From an uncultured bacterium (GTDB taxonomy: Bacteria; Cyanobacteriota; Vampirovibrionia; Gastranaerophilales; Gastranaerophilaceae), in NCBI GenBank assembly GCA_902462155.1, contig CABQAQ010000003.1, positions 155,475 to 219,474 of the forward strand: a stretch of DNA of 64,000 nt, written 5' to 3'. Each line of letters opens with the position of its first letter. Within the stretch, counting starts at the first letter, position 1. A program made the position numbers and the translations under genes. Below are positions 19,138 to 28,248 of this stretch, piece by piece. Under the pieces are notes generated by a model. It saw nothing but the letters and a program-made list of their open reading frames with translations. It made no database searches and had not been told where the DNA came from.

Positions 19138-20403
19138 ATGTTTTTAGATAAAGTAAAAATAAGAATAGAATCCGGTTCTGGAGGTAACGGTTTAGTTGCT
19201 TGGCGACGAGAGAAATTTGTAGACAAAGGTGGTCCTGCAGGTGGTGATGGCGGACGTGGTGCTGATGTTTATTTTATTGCGGATCCTGATTTATCTACAC
19301 TTATGGATTTTAAGTATAAATCTATATTCAAAGCTATGGATGGAGAGAATGGTCGAAATAAGAATCAGCACGGAAAGTGTGGTCGTGATCTTTATATAAA
19401 AGTTCCTTTAGGGACGGTTATAAAAGATATTGATAATAATATAACTATAGCGGATTTAACTTTTGAAGGACAGAAAGTACTTGTAGCAGCCGGTGGACGT
19501 GGTGGTAGAGGTAATTCCAGATTTGTCAGTGCACAAAAAAGAGCACCTCAATTTTGTGAACCTGGTGAGCCTGGTATTACTCGAAATCTTGAACTTGAAT
19601 TAAAGTTAATAGCCGATGTCGGATTGTTAGGTCTGCCGAATGCCGGTAAATCAACTTTTATTAGTGTGATTTCAAGTGCTAAACCTAAAATAGCAGACTA
19701 TGCTTTTACTACTTTAAAGCCTAATTTAGGTGTGGTTAAAAAGCCTACAGGAGATGGTTTTGTTGTTGCTGATATCCCGGGGCTTATTGAGGGGGCATCT
19801 GATGGTGTCGGTCTTGGTCTTGAGTTTTTAAGGCATGTTGAAAGATGTAGGTTCCTAGTTCATATTATTGATTTGACTTTAGATAATCCCTTTGAAAATT
19901 ATAAAATTATTAATAAAGAGTTGGAAAAACATAGTTCACGCTTAGCATCTTTATATCAAATTATTGCTTTAAATAAAATAGATGCTGTGGATCAAGAAAA
20001 AATTGATTCTATATTGGAGCAATTTAAGAACATAACTGATGATATCTTTTTAATATCTGCTGCTACTAAAAAAGGGATAAAGGAAATTTTAGATTTTATT
20101 ACTCAGAAAGTTGATGAGATAGAAAAGCCGGAATTTGAAATTCAACTGGATGAAGATTTTGCAGCTTATGATAATGATGATAGTGATTACCAAGTATTTA
20201 AGCTTAATAAGAATACTTATTCTGTAGATGGAGGTAAAATAAGAAGATTATTAAGTGTAACAGATGCAAGAAATCTTGATCAGGTTTATCGTATTCAGAA
20301 TATTTTAGATTCTATGAATGTATTTGATGAACTGAAAAAACTTGGACTTAAAGAGGGTGACACTATTGTTGTTGGACATGTTGAGTTTGAGTATTATAGA
20401 TAG
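19138..20403 (+). CDS. obgE: GTPase Obg/CgtA
   Basis: The domains are in the normal order: glycine-rich Obg fold (1-158), GTPase domain with G1 GLPNAGKST, G3 DIPGLIEGA and G4 NKID, then a C-terminal OCT domain (about 345-421; QVFKLNKNTYSVDGGK). Obg is an essential ribosome-assembly and stress GTPase. The length of 421 residues fits versions with OCT, which are typical of Firmicutes and some other phyla. It converges with smpB, with only seven bases between stop codons. Confidence 0.96.
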   Translation: MFLDKVKIRIESGSGGNGLVAWRREKFVDKGGPAGGDGGRGADVYFIADPDLSTLMDFKYKSIFKAMDGENGRNKNQHGKCGRDLYIKVPLGTVIKDIDNNITIADLTFEGQKVLVAAGGRGGRGNSRFVSAQKRAPQFCEPGEPGITRNLELELKLIADVGLLGLPNAGKSTFISVISSAKPKIADYAFTTLKPNLGVVKKPTGDGFVVADIPGLIEGASDGVGLGLEFLRHVERCRFLVHIIDLTLDNPFENYKIINKELEKHSSRLASLYQIIALNKIDAVDQEKIDSILEQFKNITDDIFLISAATKKGIKEILDFITQKVDEIEKPEFEIQLDEDFAAYDNDDSDYQVFKLNKNTYSVDGGKIRRLLSVTDARNLDQVYRIQNILDSMNVFDELKKLGLKEGDTIVVGHVEFEYYR

Positions 20404-20424
20404 ATAATATTTATCTGTTTTTTG
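20402..20424. terminator. Short hairpin spanning both stop codons
   Basis: AGATAA and TTATCT form a 6-bp stem around three bases, followed by GTTTTTT. The left arm holds part of the obgE stop and the right arm the smpB stop, so a very compact convergent terminator is plausible. Confidence 0.45.
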
Positions 20425-20866
20425 ATTTAATTATTCTTGCGATATCTCTATTTTGGTCTTTTTTGGCTATATCATTTCGTTTATCATACAGCTTTTTACC
20501 TTTACTTAATGCGATTTCTAATTTTGCAAATCCATTCATTAAAAAAAGTTCAAGAGGAATAATAGCATAATTTTCTTTTTTTATTTTTCCGAGTATTTTA
20601 AGTATTTCAGATTTTTTTAAAAGTAGTTTTCTTACACGAGTTTCTTGATGATTATACCTATTCCCTTGTTTGTATGGACTAATATGGCATTGGTACAAGA
20701 AAAGTTCATTGTTTTCAATTTTACAAAAGCTATCTTTTAGGTTAACAGCATTTTGTCGTATTGATTTAATTTCTGTACCTTGTAATACTATTCCTGCTGT
20801 ATATTTATCAAAGATATGATATTCGTGGAATGCTTTTTTATTTACACTTATTACTTTTTTACCCAT
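20411..20866 (-). CDS. smpB: SsrA-binding protein
   Basis: SmpB delivers tmRNA to stalled ribosomes. The 151-residue protein has the usual oligonucleotide-binding barrel: NKKAFHEYHIFDKYTAGIVL, GTEIKSIR and the basic tail KLYDKRNDIAKKDQNRDI, which forms the helix in the decoding centre. The length is normal. The tmRNA gene itself is not visible in the neighbourhood. Confidence 0.96.
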   Translation of the reverse strand: MGKKVISVNKKAFHEYHIFDKYTAGIVLQGTEIKSIRQNAVNLKDSFCKIENNELFLYQCHISPYKQGNRYNHQETRVRKLLLKKSEILKILGKIKKENYAIIPLELFLMNGFAKLEIALSKGKKLYDKRNDIAKKDQNRDIARIIKSKNR

Positions 20867-20966
20867 AAATTTTATTATAGCACTAAAAAGTAAAGAATAA
20901 AAGAAGAAGTAATATATTTTTTAATAATCTTGACGTTAACTGTAGAAGTTTTATATAATAAAGTTT

Positions 20967-22238
20967 ATGGATTTAGATAAAAAGATTTTAAATGCGATTT
21001 CGGAATTTTTAAATTTTAAAGTAAATGATGATGTAAATTCATTTACTCTTTTCTTGGATGAGATAAGGAAATATATTAGTTTTGACTCAGGACTGATTTG
21101 TTATATTAATGCTGATATTTTGAATATAAAAGCAATAAAGAATTATACAACAGATAAAATATTTGATGACTCTGAACATTTTTTTCAATTAGATGATCAA
21201 GAAATTAAAAGTTTAATAAAAAATGATAAAATAAAAATAGAAAAATCAAAGTTTAAATTTTTATCTTGTGATGATAATATAGAATATCTTATAGCGGATT
21301 TAAAAATAGGCGATAATATTTTTGGATTTTTAATTGTAGCAAGAAAAGAATCATTTAATAGTGATGAAATCTTAGCTTTAAAATCAATAAGTTCATTGAT
21401 ATCTTATTCTATAAAAGATAGCGAGTTATCAAATGTTTTTAATTTACAATTGAAAGCATTAGAGGCAAACGTAATAGAAAAGACTAAAGCTTATGAAACT
21501 ATAAAAATTCAAAATGAGAAAATACAAGAAGCAAATAAAGCTAAAAATGAGTTTTTAGCTAATATCTCACATGAATTAAGGACTCCTTTAAACTCTATAA
21601 TAGGCTTTTCAGAGGTATTAAAAGAGAAAATATTTGGAGATTTAAATGAAAAACAACTGGAATATATAAAAGATATTTATATATCAGGTGTTCATTTATT
21701 AGGAATGATTAATGAAATTTTGGATATATCAAAATTAGAATCAAAGGCGATGACTGTTAATTATATAGATTTTTTATTATATAAAGCAGTAGAAGAGGTA
21801 TTAAATATAATTAAGCCTTTAGCTGATAAAAAGTCTATATCTCTTGAACGAGAATTAGATACGTCTATTGAAATTCAGGCTGATTATCAAAAAATTCAAC
21901 AGATTCTTTATAACTTGCTTAGTAATGCTATAAAATTCACATCAGAAAACGGGAAAATAAAAGTAAAAATTGAAAAGAAAGATCAGAACATATTAATAAA
22001 AATATCAGATAATGGTATAGGGATAGATCAGAAGTACCATGGTAAAATATTTGGAAAGTTTGTTCAATTAGATAGTCCTTATACCAAAAAAGAAAGTTCA
22101 ACAGGTTTAGGTTTAACAATTACAAAAGAGTTAGTATTGATGCATAATGGAAATATATATCTTGAAAGCAAGGTAAATCAAGGAACAACTTTTATAGTCG
22201 AAATACCATCAAATAAAAGATCTAGTCAAGAAAGTTAG
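20967..22238 (+). CDS. Soluble sensor histidine kinase
   Basis: There is no membrane segment. Residues about 10-150 look like a divergent GAF domain, followed by a coiled coil (about 155-195), the phosphotransfer helix with His202 in NISHELRTPLNS, and a GHKL ATPase domain with SDNGIGI and STGLGLTI boxes. Twenty bases downstream is a single-domain response regulator, presumably its partner. The closest general type is the group of cell-cycle or stress kinases paired with DivK-like regulators. The signal is unknown. Confidence 0.88.
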   Translation: MDLDKKILNAISEFLNFKVNDDVNSFTLFLDEIRKYISFDSGLICYINADILNIKAIKNYTTDKIFDDSEHFFQLDDQEIKSLIKNDKIKIEKSKFKFLSCDDNIEYLIADLKIGDNIFGFLIVARKESFNSDEILALKSISSLISYSIKDSELSNVFNLQLKALEANVIEKTKAYETIKIQNEKIQEANKAKNEFLANISHELRTPLNSIIGFSEVLKEKIFGDLNEKQLEYIKDIYISGVHLLGMINEILDISKLESKAMTVNYIDFLLYKAVEEVLNIIKPLADKKSISLERELDTSIEIQADYQKIQQILYNLLSNAIKFTSENGKIKVKIEKKDQNILIKISDNGIGIDQKYHGKIFGKFVQLDSPYTKKESSTGLGLTITKELVLMHNGNIYLESKVNQGTTFIVEIPSNKRSSQES

Positions 22239-22257
22239 TAAAAGTTATTATATTATT

Positions 22258-22611
22258 ATGACAAACAAGAAGATATTACTTATAGAAGATAACGAGATGA
22301 ATGCAAAGTTAATGATGGATATTTTATCATTTTACAAATATGATGTAACATTAGCTAATCATCCAAAGAAGGCTTATGAAGATTTAAATAACAATCAGTA
22401 TGATCTTATTCTTTTAGATATTCAACTACCGGAAATATCAGGGTATGAGCTTTTAAGTTCTATAAACAAGAAATTAAAAGTAATAGTAGTTTCAGCTTGT
22501 GCAATGGAAGAAGAAATAAATAAAGCATACGAGTATGGTTGTTTAGACTATATAACAAAGCCTATTAATGTAGCAGATTTTATAAAACGAATAAAGATTC
22601 ATATAGATTAA
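22258..22611 (+). CDS. Single-domain response regulator (DivK/CheY type)
   Basis: The 117 residues form only a receiver domain: Glu10/Asp11, phospho-acceptor Asp54 in LLLDIQLP, Ser79 and Lys101 in TKP. Without an output domain it must act by binding another protein or passing on phosphate. It follows the soluble histidine kinase directly. Confidence 0.9.
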   Translation: MTNKKILLIEDNEMNAKLMMDILSFYKYDVTLANHPKKAYEDLNNNQYDLILLDIQLPEISGYELLSSINKKLKVIVVSACAMEEEINKAYEYGCLDYITKPINVADFIKRIKIHID

Positions 22612-22643
22612 TTATTAAACAAAAAGAAGAGGCATAAATTGAT

Positions 22644-23264
22644 ATGTTAAAGATAAACAGATATAAAACAGGACCATTAGATGTAAATACATATTTAGTA
22701 TGTGATTTAAAAGAGAAGAAGTGTATAATAATAGATTTGGGATCAGATATAGAAAAGATATTAAAAGATATAGAAGAGATAGGATGTAAGTTAGAATATA
22801 TTTTAAATACCCATGGACATTTTGATCATATTTGGGGAGAGAAAGAAGCACAAGATTTAGTTAAAGGCCTTAAAGTATATATAAATAAAGAAGACGAACA
22901 AATGGTAAATAACTTAGAAGATATAACAAGGATGTGGAATTTTCCATTACAAAATCCGCCAAAAGTACAAACATTTGATGAAACAAGTGAATTAAAGGTA
23001 GGATCTGTTCCAATAAAAGTTATACATACTCCAGGGCATACCAAAGGTGGGACTTGCTTTTTAATAGAGGATAAATTATTTTCCGGTGATACATTATTTA
23101 GGCTTTCGGTAGGCAGGACTGATTTACCGGGAGGAAGTTTTGAAGAAATTGAAAAATCAATTAAAGAGAAATTATTTGTATTAGATGATAATATAAAAGT
23201 ATATCCGGGGCATGGTGAAGAAACTACTATTGGGTATGAGAAATTAAATAATAAATTTATATAA
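22644..23264 (+). CDS. Metallo-beta-lactamase-fold hydrolase
   Basis: The metal-binding signature THGHFDHIWG (His57, His59, Asp61, His62) is followed by HTPGHTKGG and a late YPGHGEET. The 206-residue size fits the small glyoxalase II-like hydrolases that are common in anaerobes; true GloB proteins have a longer C-terminal domain. The substrate is probably a thioester, but this is not shown. It is the third gene of the run with the kinase and regulator, 32 bases on. Confidence 0.85.
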   Translation: MLKINRYKTGPLDVNTYLVCDLKEKKCIIIDLGSDIEKILKDIEEIGCKLEYILNTHGHFDHIWGEKEAQDLVKGLKVYINKEDEQMVNNLEDITRMWNFPLQNPPKVQTFDETSELKVGSVPIKVIHTPGHTKGGTCFLIEDKLFSGDTLFRLSVGRTDLPGGSFEEIEKSIKEKLFVLDDNIKVYPGHGEETTIGYEKLNNKFI

Positions 23265-23350
23265 AAAATAAATCGTTTGAATATAATTATTCTAAAAATA
23301 GTTTAGGATAATCAACGAAAACTTTGTATAGAAAATAATGAAAATAAATA

Positions 23351-23387
23351 AAAAAGCTTAAATCTTTATTAGAAATAAGCTTTTTTT
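23351..23387. terminator. Bidirectional hairpin terminator
   Basis: AAAAAGCTTA pairs with TAAGCTTTTT across a 15-base loop, with T runs on both strands. It serves the metallo-hydrolase gene and the convergent trxB. Confidence 0.75.
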
Positions 23388-23412
23388 ATAAAAAATAGTT
23401 AAAAGGTATAAA

Positions 23413-24360
23413 TTATTTTAATTCTGAAACAGATTGAATGGAGTCAAGTAATCTAACAGCAGCATTAGCAGCAATAGCGCCGTCAGCAGCAGCTGTAATA
23501 ACTTGTCTTAAAGGAGTATTTCTAACATCTCCAACAGCAAAAACGCCTTTAACAGATGTTTGCATATTTTCATCAGTAATGATAAATCCTTCTTTAGTCA
23601 ATTGAAGTTGATTATGGAAATATTGAGTATTAGCTTGAATACCTATATAAGGGAAGACACCATCGGTAGGTAGATTAAGAATGGAATTATCAATAGTATT
23701 CTGAATAGTAAGAGAAGAAACTTTATCAAGACCATTAATTTCAATAGGGACAAAGTTATAAAGGAATTCTATTTTATTATTATTAAAAGCTCTATTCTGA
23801 ATTATTTTATCAGCACGAAGAGAATCACGTCTGTGAATAACAAAAACTTTATTAGCGAACCGAGTAAGATAAATAGCTTCTTCAATAGCACTATTTCCGC
23901 CTCCAATAATAGAAACTGTTTTATCTTTATAGAAAGCCCCATCGCATACAGCACAATAACTAACACCTTTACCGATAAATTCTTGTTCGCCCTTAATATT
24001 TAATTTTTTAGGTTGAGCTCCTGTCGCAATAATAACAGTTTGAGCCTTAAAAATATAATCTAAAGTTTCAATAGTTTTAATATTTTGGAGTAGATCAATT
24101 TTTTGTATTTCTTGCATAGGATATTTATTAACGGAAAATTTATCAGCGTGTTGTTCAAATTTTTCCATAAGTTCAAACCCACCTATAAGATTAAAGCCTG
24201 GGTAATTTTCTAGTTCCAGATAATTACTTGGTTGACCACCAAACATAGAGATATCAATAATAGCTGTTTTTAAGTTACCTCTGGCACAGTATATTCCGGA
24301 AGTAAGTCCGGCAGGTCCGCCTCCTAGGATTATTGTGTCAAAATATAGCTCTTTTACCAT
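23413..24360 (-). CDS. trxB: Thioredoxin reductase
   Basis: A flavoprotein with an N-terminal FAD loop GGGPAGLTSGIY, the redox-active CAVC pair followed by DGAFYKD, an NAD(P)H loop GGGNSAIEEA and the FAD-binding GVFAVGDVR near the end. It reduces thioredoxin. I start it at the ATG at 24360, because GAGGTG lies six bases before it; an in-frame GTG nine bases upstream is part of that binding site. It has a normal size of 315 residues. Confidence 0.93.
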   Translation of the reverse strand: MVKELYFDTIILGGGPAGLTSGIYCARGNLKTAIIDISMFGGQPSNYLELENYPGFNLIGGFELMEKFEQHADKFSVNKYPMQEIQKIDLLQNIKTIETLDYIFKAQTVIIATGAQPKKLNIKGEQEFIGKGVSYCAVCDGAFYKDKTVSIIGGGNSAIEEAIYLTRFANKVFVIHRRDSLRADKIIQNRAFNNNKIEFLYNFVPIEINGLDKVSSLTIQNTIDNSILNLPTDGVFPYIGIQANTQYFHNQLQLTKEGFIITDENMQTSVKGVFAVGDVRNTPLRQVITAAADGAIAANAAVRLLDSIQSVSELK

Positions 24361-24403
24361 TTTTATCACCTCGTTTTATGCTATTCTTAATTTATTTTTT
24401 TAT

Positions 24404-24883
24404 TTAATTATCAGAAATTTTAGTTCCGTTAATTTTAAATTCTATAATATCAGTAGATAAATATTTGTTATGTTCATATCGTTTAATAATGATTTTATCA
24501 GTACCTGAGAAAGTATTATTATTTAAAATTAAAGTAGGAGTTTCGGTATATTTTTCTGAATCATTTTCACCATATTTATGGAAAGTAATCGTATTACCAA
24601 GTACAGACTGAATATTAATGGAAGCTATAGCATTGGTATTAGGATTTTCTAAAAATATTATGTCATTTTTTTTATATAAAGTCCAATAATCGACACTAAA
24701 TGGTACAAATAAAGAAGGGTTAGAAGAGTATATTTGTGTAGAAATAACTTTCCAAGTTCCAAATAGATTTTGAGGTACGTTGCTGTTAATACTTATAGAT
24801 CCATTAAGTTGTGATGAGGATACTGTAATAGATTTAGGGAAAATAGTTATAAAAAGGAGTATAAAAATAATAAATTTATTCAT
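24404..24883 (-). CDS. Small secreted protein of unknown function
   Basis: A clear signal peptide (about 1-22, MNKFIIFILLF) is followed by about 135 residues rich in Ser, Asn, Thr and Ile with LFGTWKVIS, a phrase typical of lipocalin-like small beta-barrel domains. I start at the ATG at 24883 and not at the in-frame TTG 12 bases upstream. It lies 43 bases upstream of trxB on the same strand. The function is unknown. Confidence 0.6.
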   Translation of the reverse strand: MNKFIIFILLFITIFPKSITVSSSQLNGSISINSNVPQNLFGTWKVISTQIYSSNPSLFVPFSVDYWTLYKKNDIIFLENPNTNAIASINIQSVLGNTITFHKYGENDSEKYTETPTLILNNNTFSGTDKIIIKRYEHNKYLSTDIIEFKINGTKISDN

Positions 24884-24990
24884 AAATTTTAACAATTTTA
24901 TAATTTTAAATGTGTTATTATAATTATAATAAATAAAAATATAAAAATATAAATAGTAAGAAGAATAATTAAAAGGGTTGAGAAAAGTTT

Positions 24991-26241
24991 ATGAAAATAG
25001 GAATATATAGCACAAGAAATTATAACAGAAAAAGGGGAAATATTGAAAAGACATATAATTTAAGAGCCAAAAGGACGAATATTGTAGATAATCCTTTAAT
25101 AAAGAATGGTAAAATAGAAGAAGATATAAAGTCAGATATAAAAACAAATAGAAAAACAGGTGCACTAGACGTATTAAGTATCTATAACAGAATAAAAGTA
25201 AAAGAAAACATAGAGAAATCGGATTATGTAAAGCAGCCATTAAACAGCGGATTTTGTTATATGGCCGCAGTGTTAAATGCGATACAATCGAATCAAAAAT
25301 TTAAAGAGAAGTTTGATAAAAATTTTATAGATAATAATGGAAATACAGATATTGCTTTATATCTGAATAAGGATAATTATGAACCTGATTTTTATGTGAC
25401 TTTTCCAAAAGGAAAAAGTTATAAAATAGAGAAGGATGAATCATATAGTGATGATAAATATAATATGCTGCAACAAGCTGAAGTGCTGTTAAGAATAAAT
25501 AAATTATTAAATAATTACCAAGATAATGTATTAAATAAAAATGTATATAGACTAGCAAATAAAAAAGAAGATGAAAAAGAATTAACCGATAAATTTAGTA
25601 AAATGGATTATAAATTTTATGAAATTATAAGTGGAAATAAGGTGTATTCAGAATTGCCGGAAGAGGAACAATTTGGTGAATTTTTAAAAGAGTTTATGTC
25701 TTTTTGTAAAGAAGATAGGGAAAATCGACCGGAAGCATATAAAGAATATCTGGATATGAATAATGAACATATAAGTAATTATCAAAGGATAGGTTCAAGC
25801 GGAATATCAACAGAGCAATTAGAGCATTTTTTTGGAGATGATATTGAGCAAGAAGAAATATATAAGCCGGAAATCTGTAGATTAAAGGATATAATAAGTA
25901 AAGATAATGTAAACTTATTAATATTTAGTGAGGATTTTTGTAAAAGAAAAGATTTAGATTATAAAATTTATGATGAGAATAGTGGAGAATATTTAGAAAA
26001 AGAAACAGAAAAAAGATTTACAATGGGTTTGACAAAAGGTAAGGAGCTTCATTATTATAAAAATGCACCATTATATAAATATAGTAACTTTTCATCAGAG
26101 CATAGTTACCAAATAGTAAGTAGTGATGAAGATAAACTATCAGTAAGAGATCCAAATGAGCCAAATCAATTAATAATTATAGAAACTAACTCATTAAAAG
26201 ATAATGATATATCTTTATTACAGATTGTAAGAATGAAATAG
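24991..26241 (+). CDS. Candidate calpain/papain-fold peptidase-like protein
   Basis: No family assignment is secure, but three sites fit a papain-fold protease of the calpain branch. Gln82 and Cys89 lie in QPLNSGFCYMAAVLNAI, which parallels the calpain QGxLGDCWLLAA oxyanion/nucleophile block. His371 lies in EHSYQIV. Asp387 in VRDPNEP sits 16 residues later, where calpain-like bacterial enzymes have the Asn of RNPWG. The 280 residues between are charged and show no recognisable domain. The N-terminus (MKIGIYSTRNYNRKR) is basic with no signal peptide, and resembles the N-termini of the paralogues at 38237 and 40378. Confidence 0.45.
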   Translation: MKIGIYSTRNYNRKRGNIEKTYNLRAKRTNIVDNPLIKNGKIEEDIKSDIKTNRKTGALDVLSIYNRIKVKENIEKSDYVKQPLNSGFCYMAAVLNAIQSNQKFKEKFDKNFIDNNGNTDIALYLNKDNYEPDFYVTFPKGKSYKIEKDESYSDDKYNMLQQAEVLLRINKLLNNYQDNVLNKNVYRLANKKEDEKELTDKFSKMDYKFYEIISGNKVYSELPEEEQFGEFLKEFMSFCKEDRENRPEAYKEYLDMNNEHISNYQRIGSSGISTEQLEHFFGDDIEQEEIYKPEICRLKDIISKDNVNLLIFSEDFCKRKDLDYKIYDENSGEYLEKETEKRFTMGLTKGKELHYYKNAPLYKYSNFSSEHSYQIVSSDEDKLSVRDPNEPNQLIIIETNSLKDNDISLLQIVRMK

Positions 26242-26492
26242 AATTATTTTTTGAGATAGAAAAAATAATATTGATTAAGAATAATATCTTTATATTTATA
26301 GCAGATTAATAATATTCTTTAGAAATAAAGAATAGATTGAATTGATTTAATCAAGAAGAAATAGTTTAAAATTCAATAATATTAAGTATTATAGTAATAG
26401 AGATGATTGTAAAGTTTTGAGAAAAATAATTGAGAATAAAAGTATTTAATGATAATATAAAGAGGATTAAGTAATGAGAAGAGGGGAATAAA

Positions 26493-27746
26493 ATGGGGCA
26501 GACAATAGCTGAAAAAATAATATCAGAACACGCCGGCTATAAAGTAAAAGCTGGAGAATTAGTTATTGCAAAAGTGGATGTCACAGCAGTGCAAGATGGT
26601 ACCGGACCATTAACAGTACAAGAATTCAAGAAGTTAGGAAAAGATAAATTAGCAAATCCTCAAAGAAGTATATTATTTATAGATCACGCAGCACCAAGTC
26701 CAAGAAAAGAATTATCAAATACACATATGGTATTAAGAGAATTTTCAAAAGAATATGGAGCCGTATTATCAGATGTAGGCGAAGGAGTATGCCATCAGAG
26801 GTTGGTTGAAAGTTTTGTTAATCCCGGAGAAATACTAGTGGGAGCAGATTCTCATACGTGTACATCAGGAGCTTTAAGTGCATTTGCAACAGGTATGGGA
26901 TCAACAGATATAGCAGTTGCCATGGCTTTAGGGAAAACGTGGTTAAAAGTACCTCAAAGTTATAAAATAATAGTAAATGGAAAGTTCCAAAAAGGAGTAT
27001 ATCCAAAAGATTTGATATTACATTTGATAGGTAAAATAGGAGCAGATGGAGCAACTTATAAGGCTTTAGAGTTTACTGGTCAAACTATTGAAGATATGGA
27101 AATGTCAGATAGATTCACAATAGCAAATATGGCGGTTGAAGCAGGAGCAAAGGTAGGTTTATTTATAGCCGATGAAAAAACACGACAATATTTAAAAGAA
27201 AAAGGTAGAGAAGAAAAATATCGTCAAATTTTACCGGATGAGGATGCTGAGTACGAAAAAGTAATAGAAATAGATGCTTCATCTTTAGAACCGACAGTAT
27301 CGTGTCCGCATACAGTTGACAATACAAAAGAAGTTGATGAATTAAAAGAAGTAAAAATAAATCAGGTGTTTATTGGATCTTGTACAAATGGAAGAATAGA
27401 AGATTTAAGAATAGCCGCAAAGATTTTAAAAGGAAAGAAAGTAAATAAAGACGTAAGATTATTAGTAGTACCGGCTTCAAAGACAGTATTTTTAGAGGCA
27501 TTAAATGAGGGACTAATAACAGATTTAGTAGAAGCAGGAGCATCTATAGTAACATCAGGCTGTGGACCTTGTGTAGGAGTACACGCAGGGATTTTAGGCG
27601 ATGGAGAAGTTTGTTTGGCAACACAGAACCGTAATTTTCAAGGTAGATTAGGCAATACAAAAGGATATATTTATTTATCCTCTCCGGCAACAGCAGCGTA
27701 TAGTGCAATAAAAGGATATATAGCTAATCCAAAGGAGGTTTTATAA
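26493..27746 (+). CDS. Aconitase/homoaconitase-family large subunit (LeuC-like)
   Basis: This 417-residue hydro-lyase of the two-subunit aconitase superfamily has three [4Fe-4S] cysteines at Cys297 (SCTNGR), Cys357 and Cys360 (GCGPC). LGADSHT-like and GSTDIA segments are present. Families of this length include isopropylmalate isomerase, homoaconitase and two-subunit aconitases. The partner dehydrogenase two genes on is of isocitrate type, so I favour citrate/isocitrate as substrate. An AAGGAGG site at its 3' end serves the small subunit. Confidence 0.8.
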   Translation: MGQTIAEKIISEHAGYKVKAGELVIAKVDVTAVQDGTGPLTVQEFKKLGKDKLANPQRSILFIDHAAPSPRKELSNTHMVLREFSKEYGAVLSDVGEGVCHQRLVESFVNPGEILVGADSHTCTSGALSAFATGMGSTDIAVAMALGKTWLKVPQSYKIIVNGKFQKGVYPKDLILHLIGKIGADGATYKALEFTGQTIEDMEMSDRFTIANMAVEAGAKVGLFIADEKTRQYLKEKGREEKYRQILPDEDAEYEKVIEIDASSLEPTVSCPHTVDNTKEVDELKEVKINQVFIGSCTNGRIEDLRIAAKILKGKKVNKDVRLLVVPASKTVFLEALNEGLITDLVEAGASIVTSGCGPCVGVHAGILGDGEVCLATQNRNFQGRLGNTKGYIYLSSPATAAYSAIKGYIANPKEVL

Positions 27747-27747
27747 A

Positions 27748-28248
27748 ATGAAATTAAGAGGCAATGCGTGGACATTTGGAGATAATATATCTACAGACCA
27801 TATAGCTCCGGGAAGATTGTTTCACTTGAGATCTGATTTGCAAGAGTTTTCAAAACACGTTCTAGAAGATGCTGATCCTCAATTTGCATTATCAATGAAA
27901 AAAGGTGATTTTGTAGTTGGTGGAAATAATTTTGGATTGGGATCTAGTCGAGAACACGCACCACAGATAATAAAGATAGCAGGTGTAGGAGCTGTTTTAG
28001 CAAAATCATTTGCACGTATATTTTATCGTAATGCTATTAATATAGGATTATTACTTATAGAATGTGATACTGATGGCATAGAAGCAAAAGATGAACTAGA
28101 GATAGATGTAGAAGGCGGAGTAGTAAGAAATTTAACAAAAAATACAGAAATAAAAATTACTCCATTGCCAAAAGTTATGATTCAACTTCTAAATGAAGGT
28201 GGATTAATAGAACATATAAAGAAGAATGGGGATTTTAAGCTTGTATAA
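27748..28248 (+). CDS. Aconitase/homoaconitase-family small subunit (LeuD-like)
   Basis: This 166-residue swivel domain pairs with the preceding large subunit. GLGSSREHAP is the conserved substrate-binding loop. The specificity loop reads FHLRS, with Arg28, like the YLRT of homoaconitase and not the YLVY type of isopropylmalate isomerase; the arginine binds the extra carboxylate of citrate-like substrates. It starts one base after the stop of the large subunit and overlaps the dehydrogenase by up to 23 bases. Confidence 0.8.
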   Translation: MKLRGNAWTFGDNISTDHIAPGRLFHLRSDLQEFSKHVLEDADPQFALSMKKGDFVVGGNNFGLGSSREHAPQIIKIAGVGAVLAKSFARIFYRNAINIGLLLIECDTDGIEAKDELEIDVEGGVVRNLTKNTEIKITPLPKVMIQLLNEGGLIEHIKKNGDFKLV

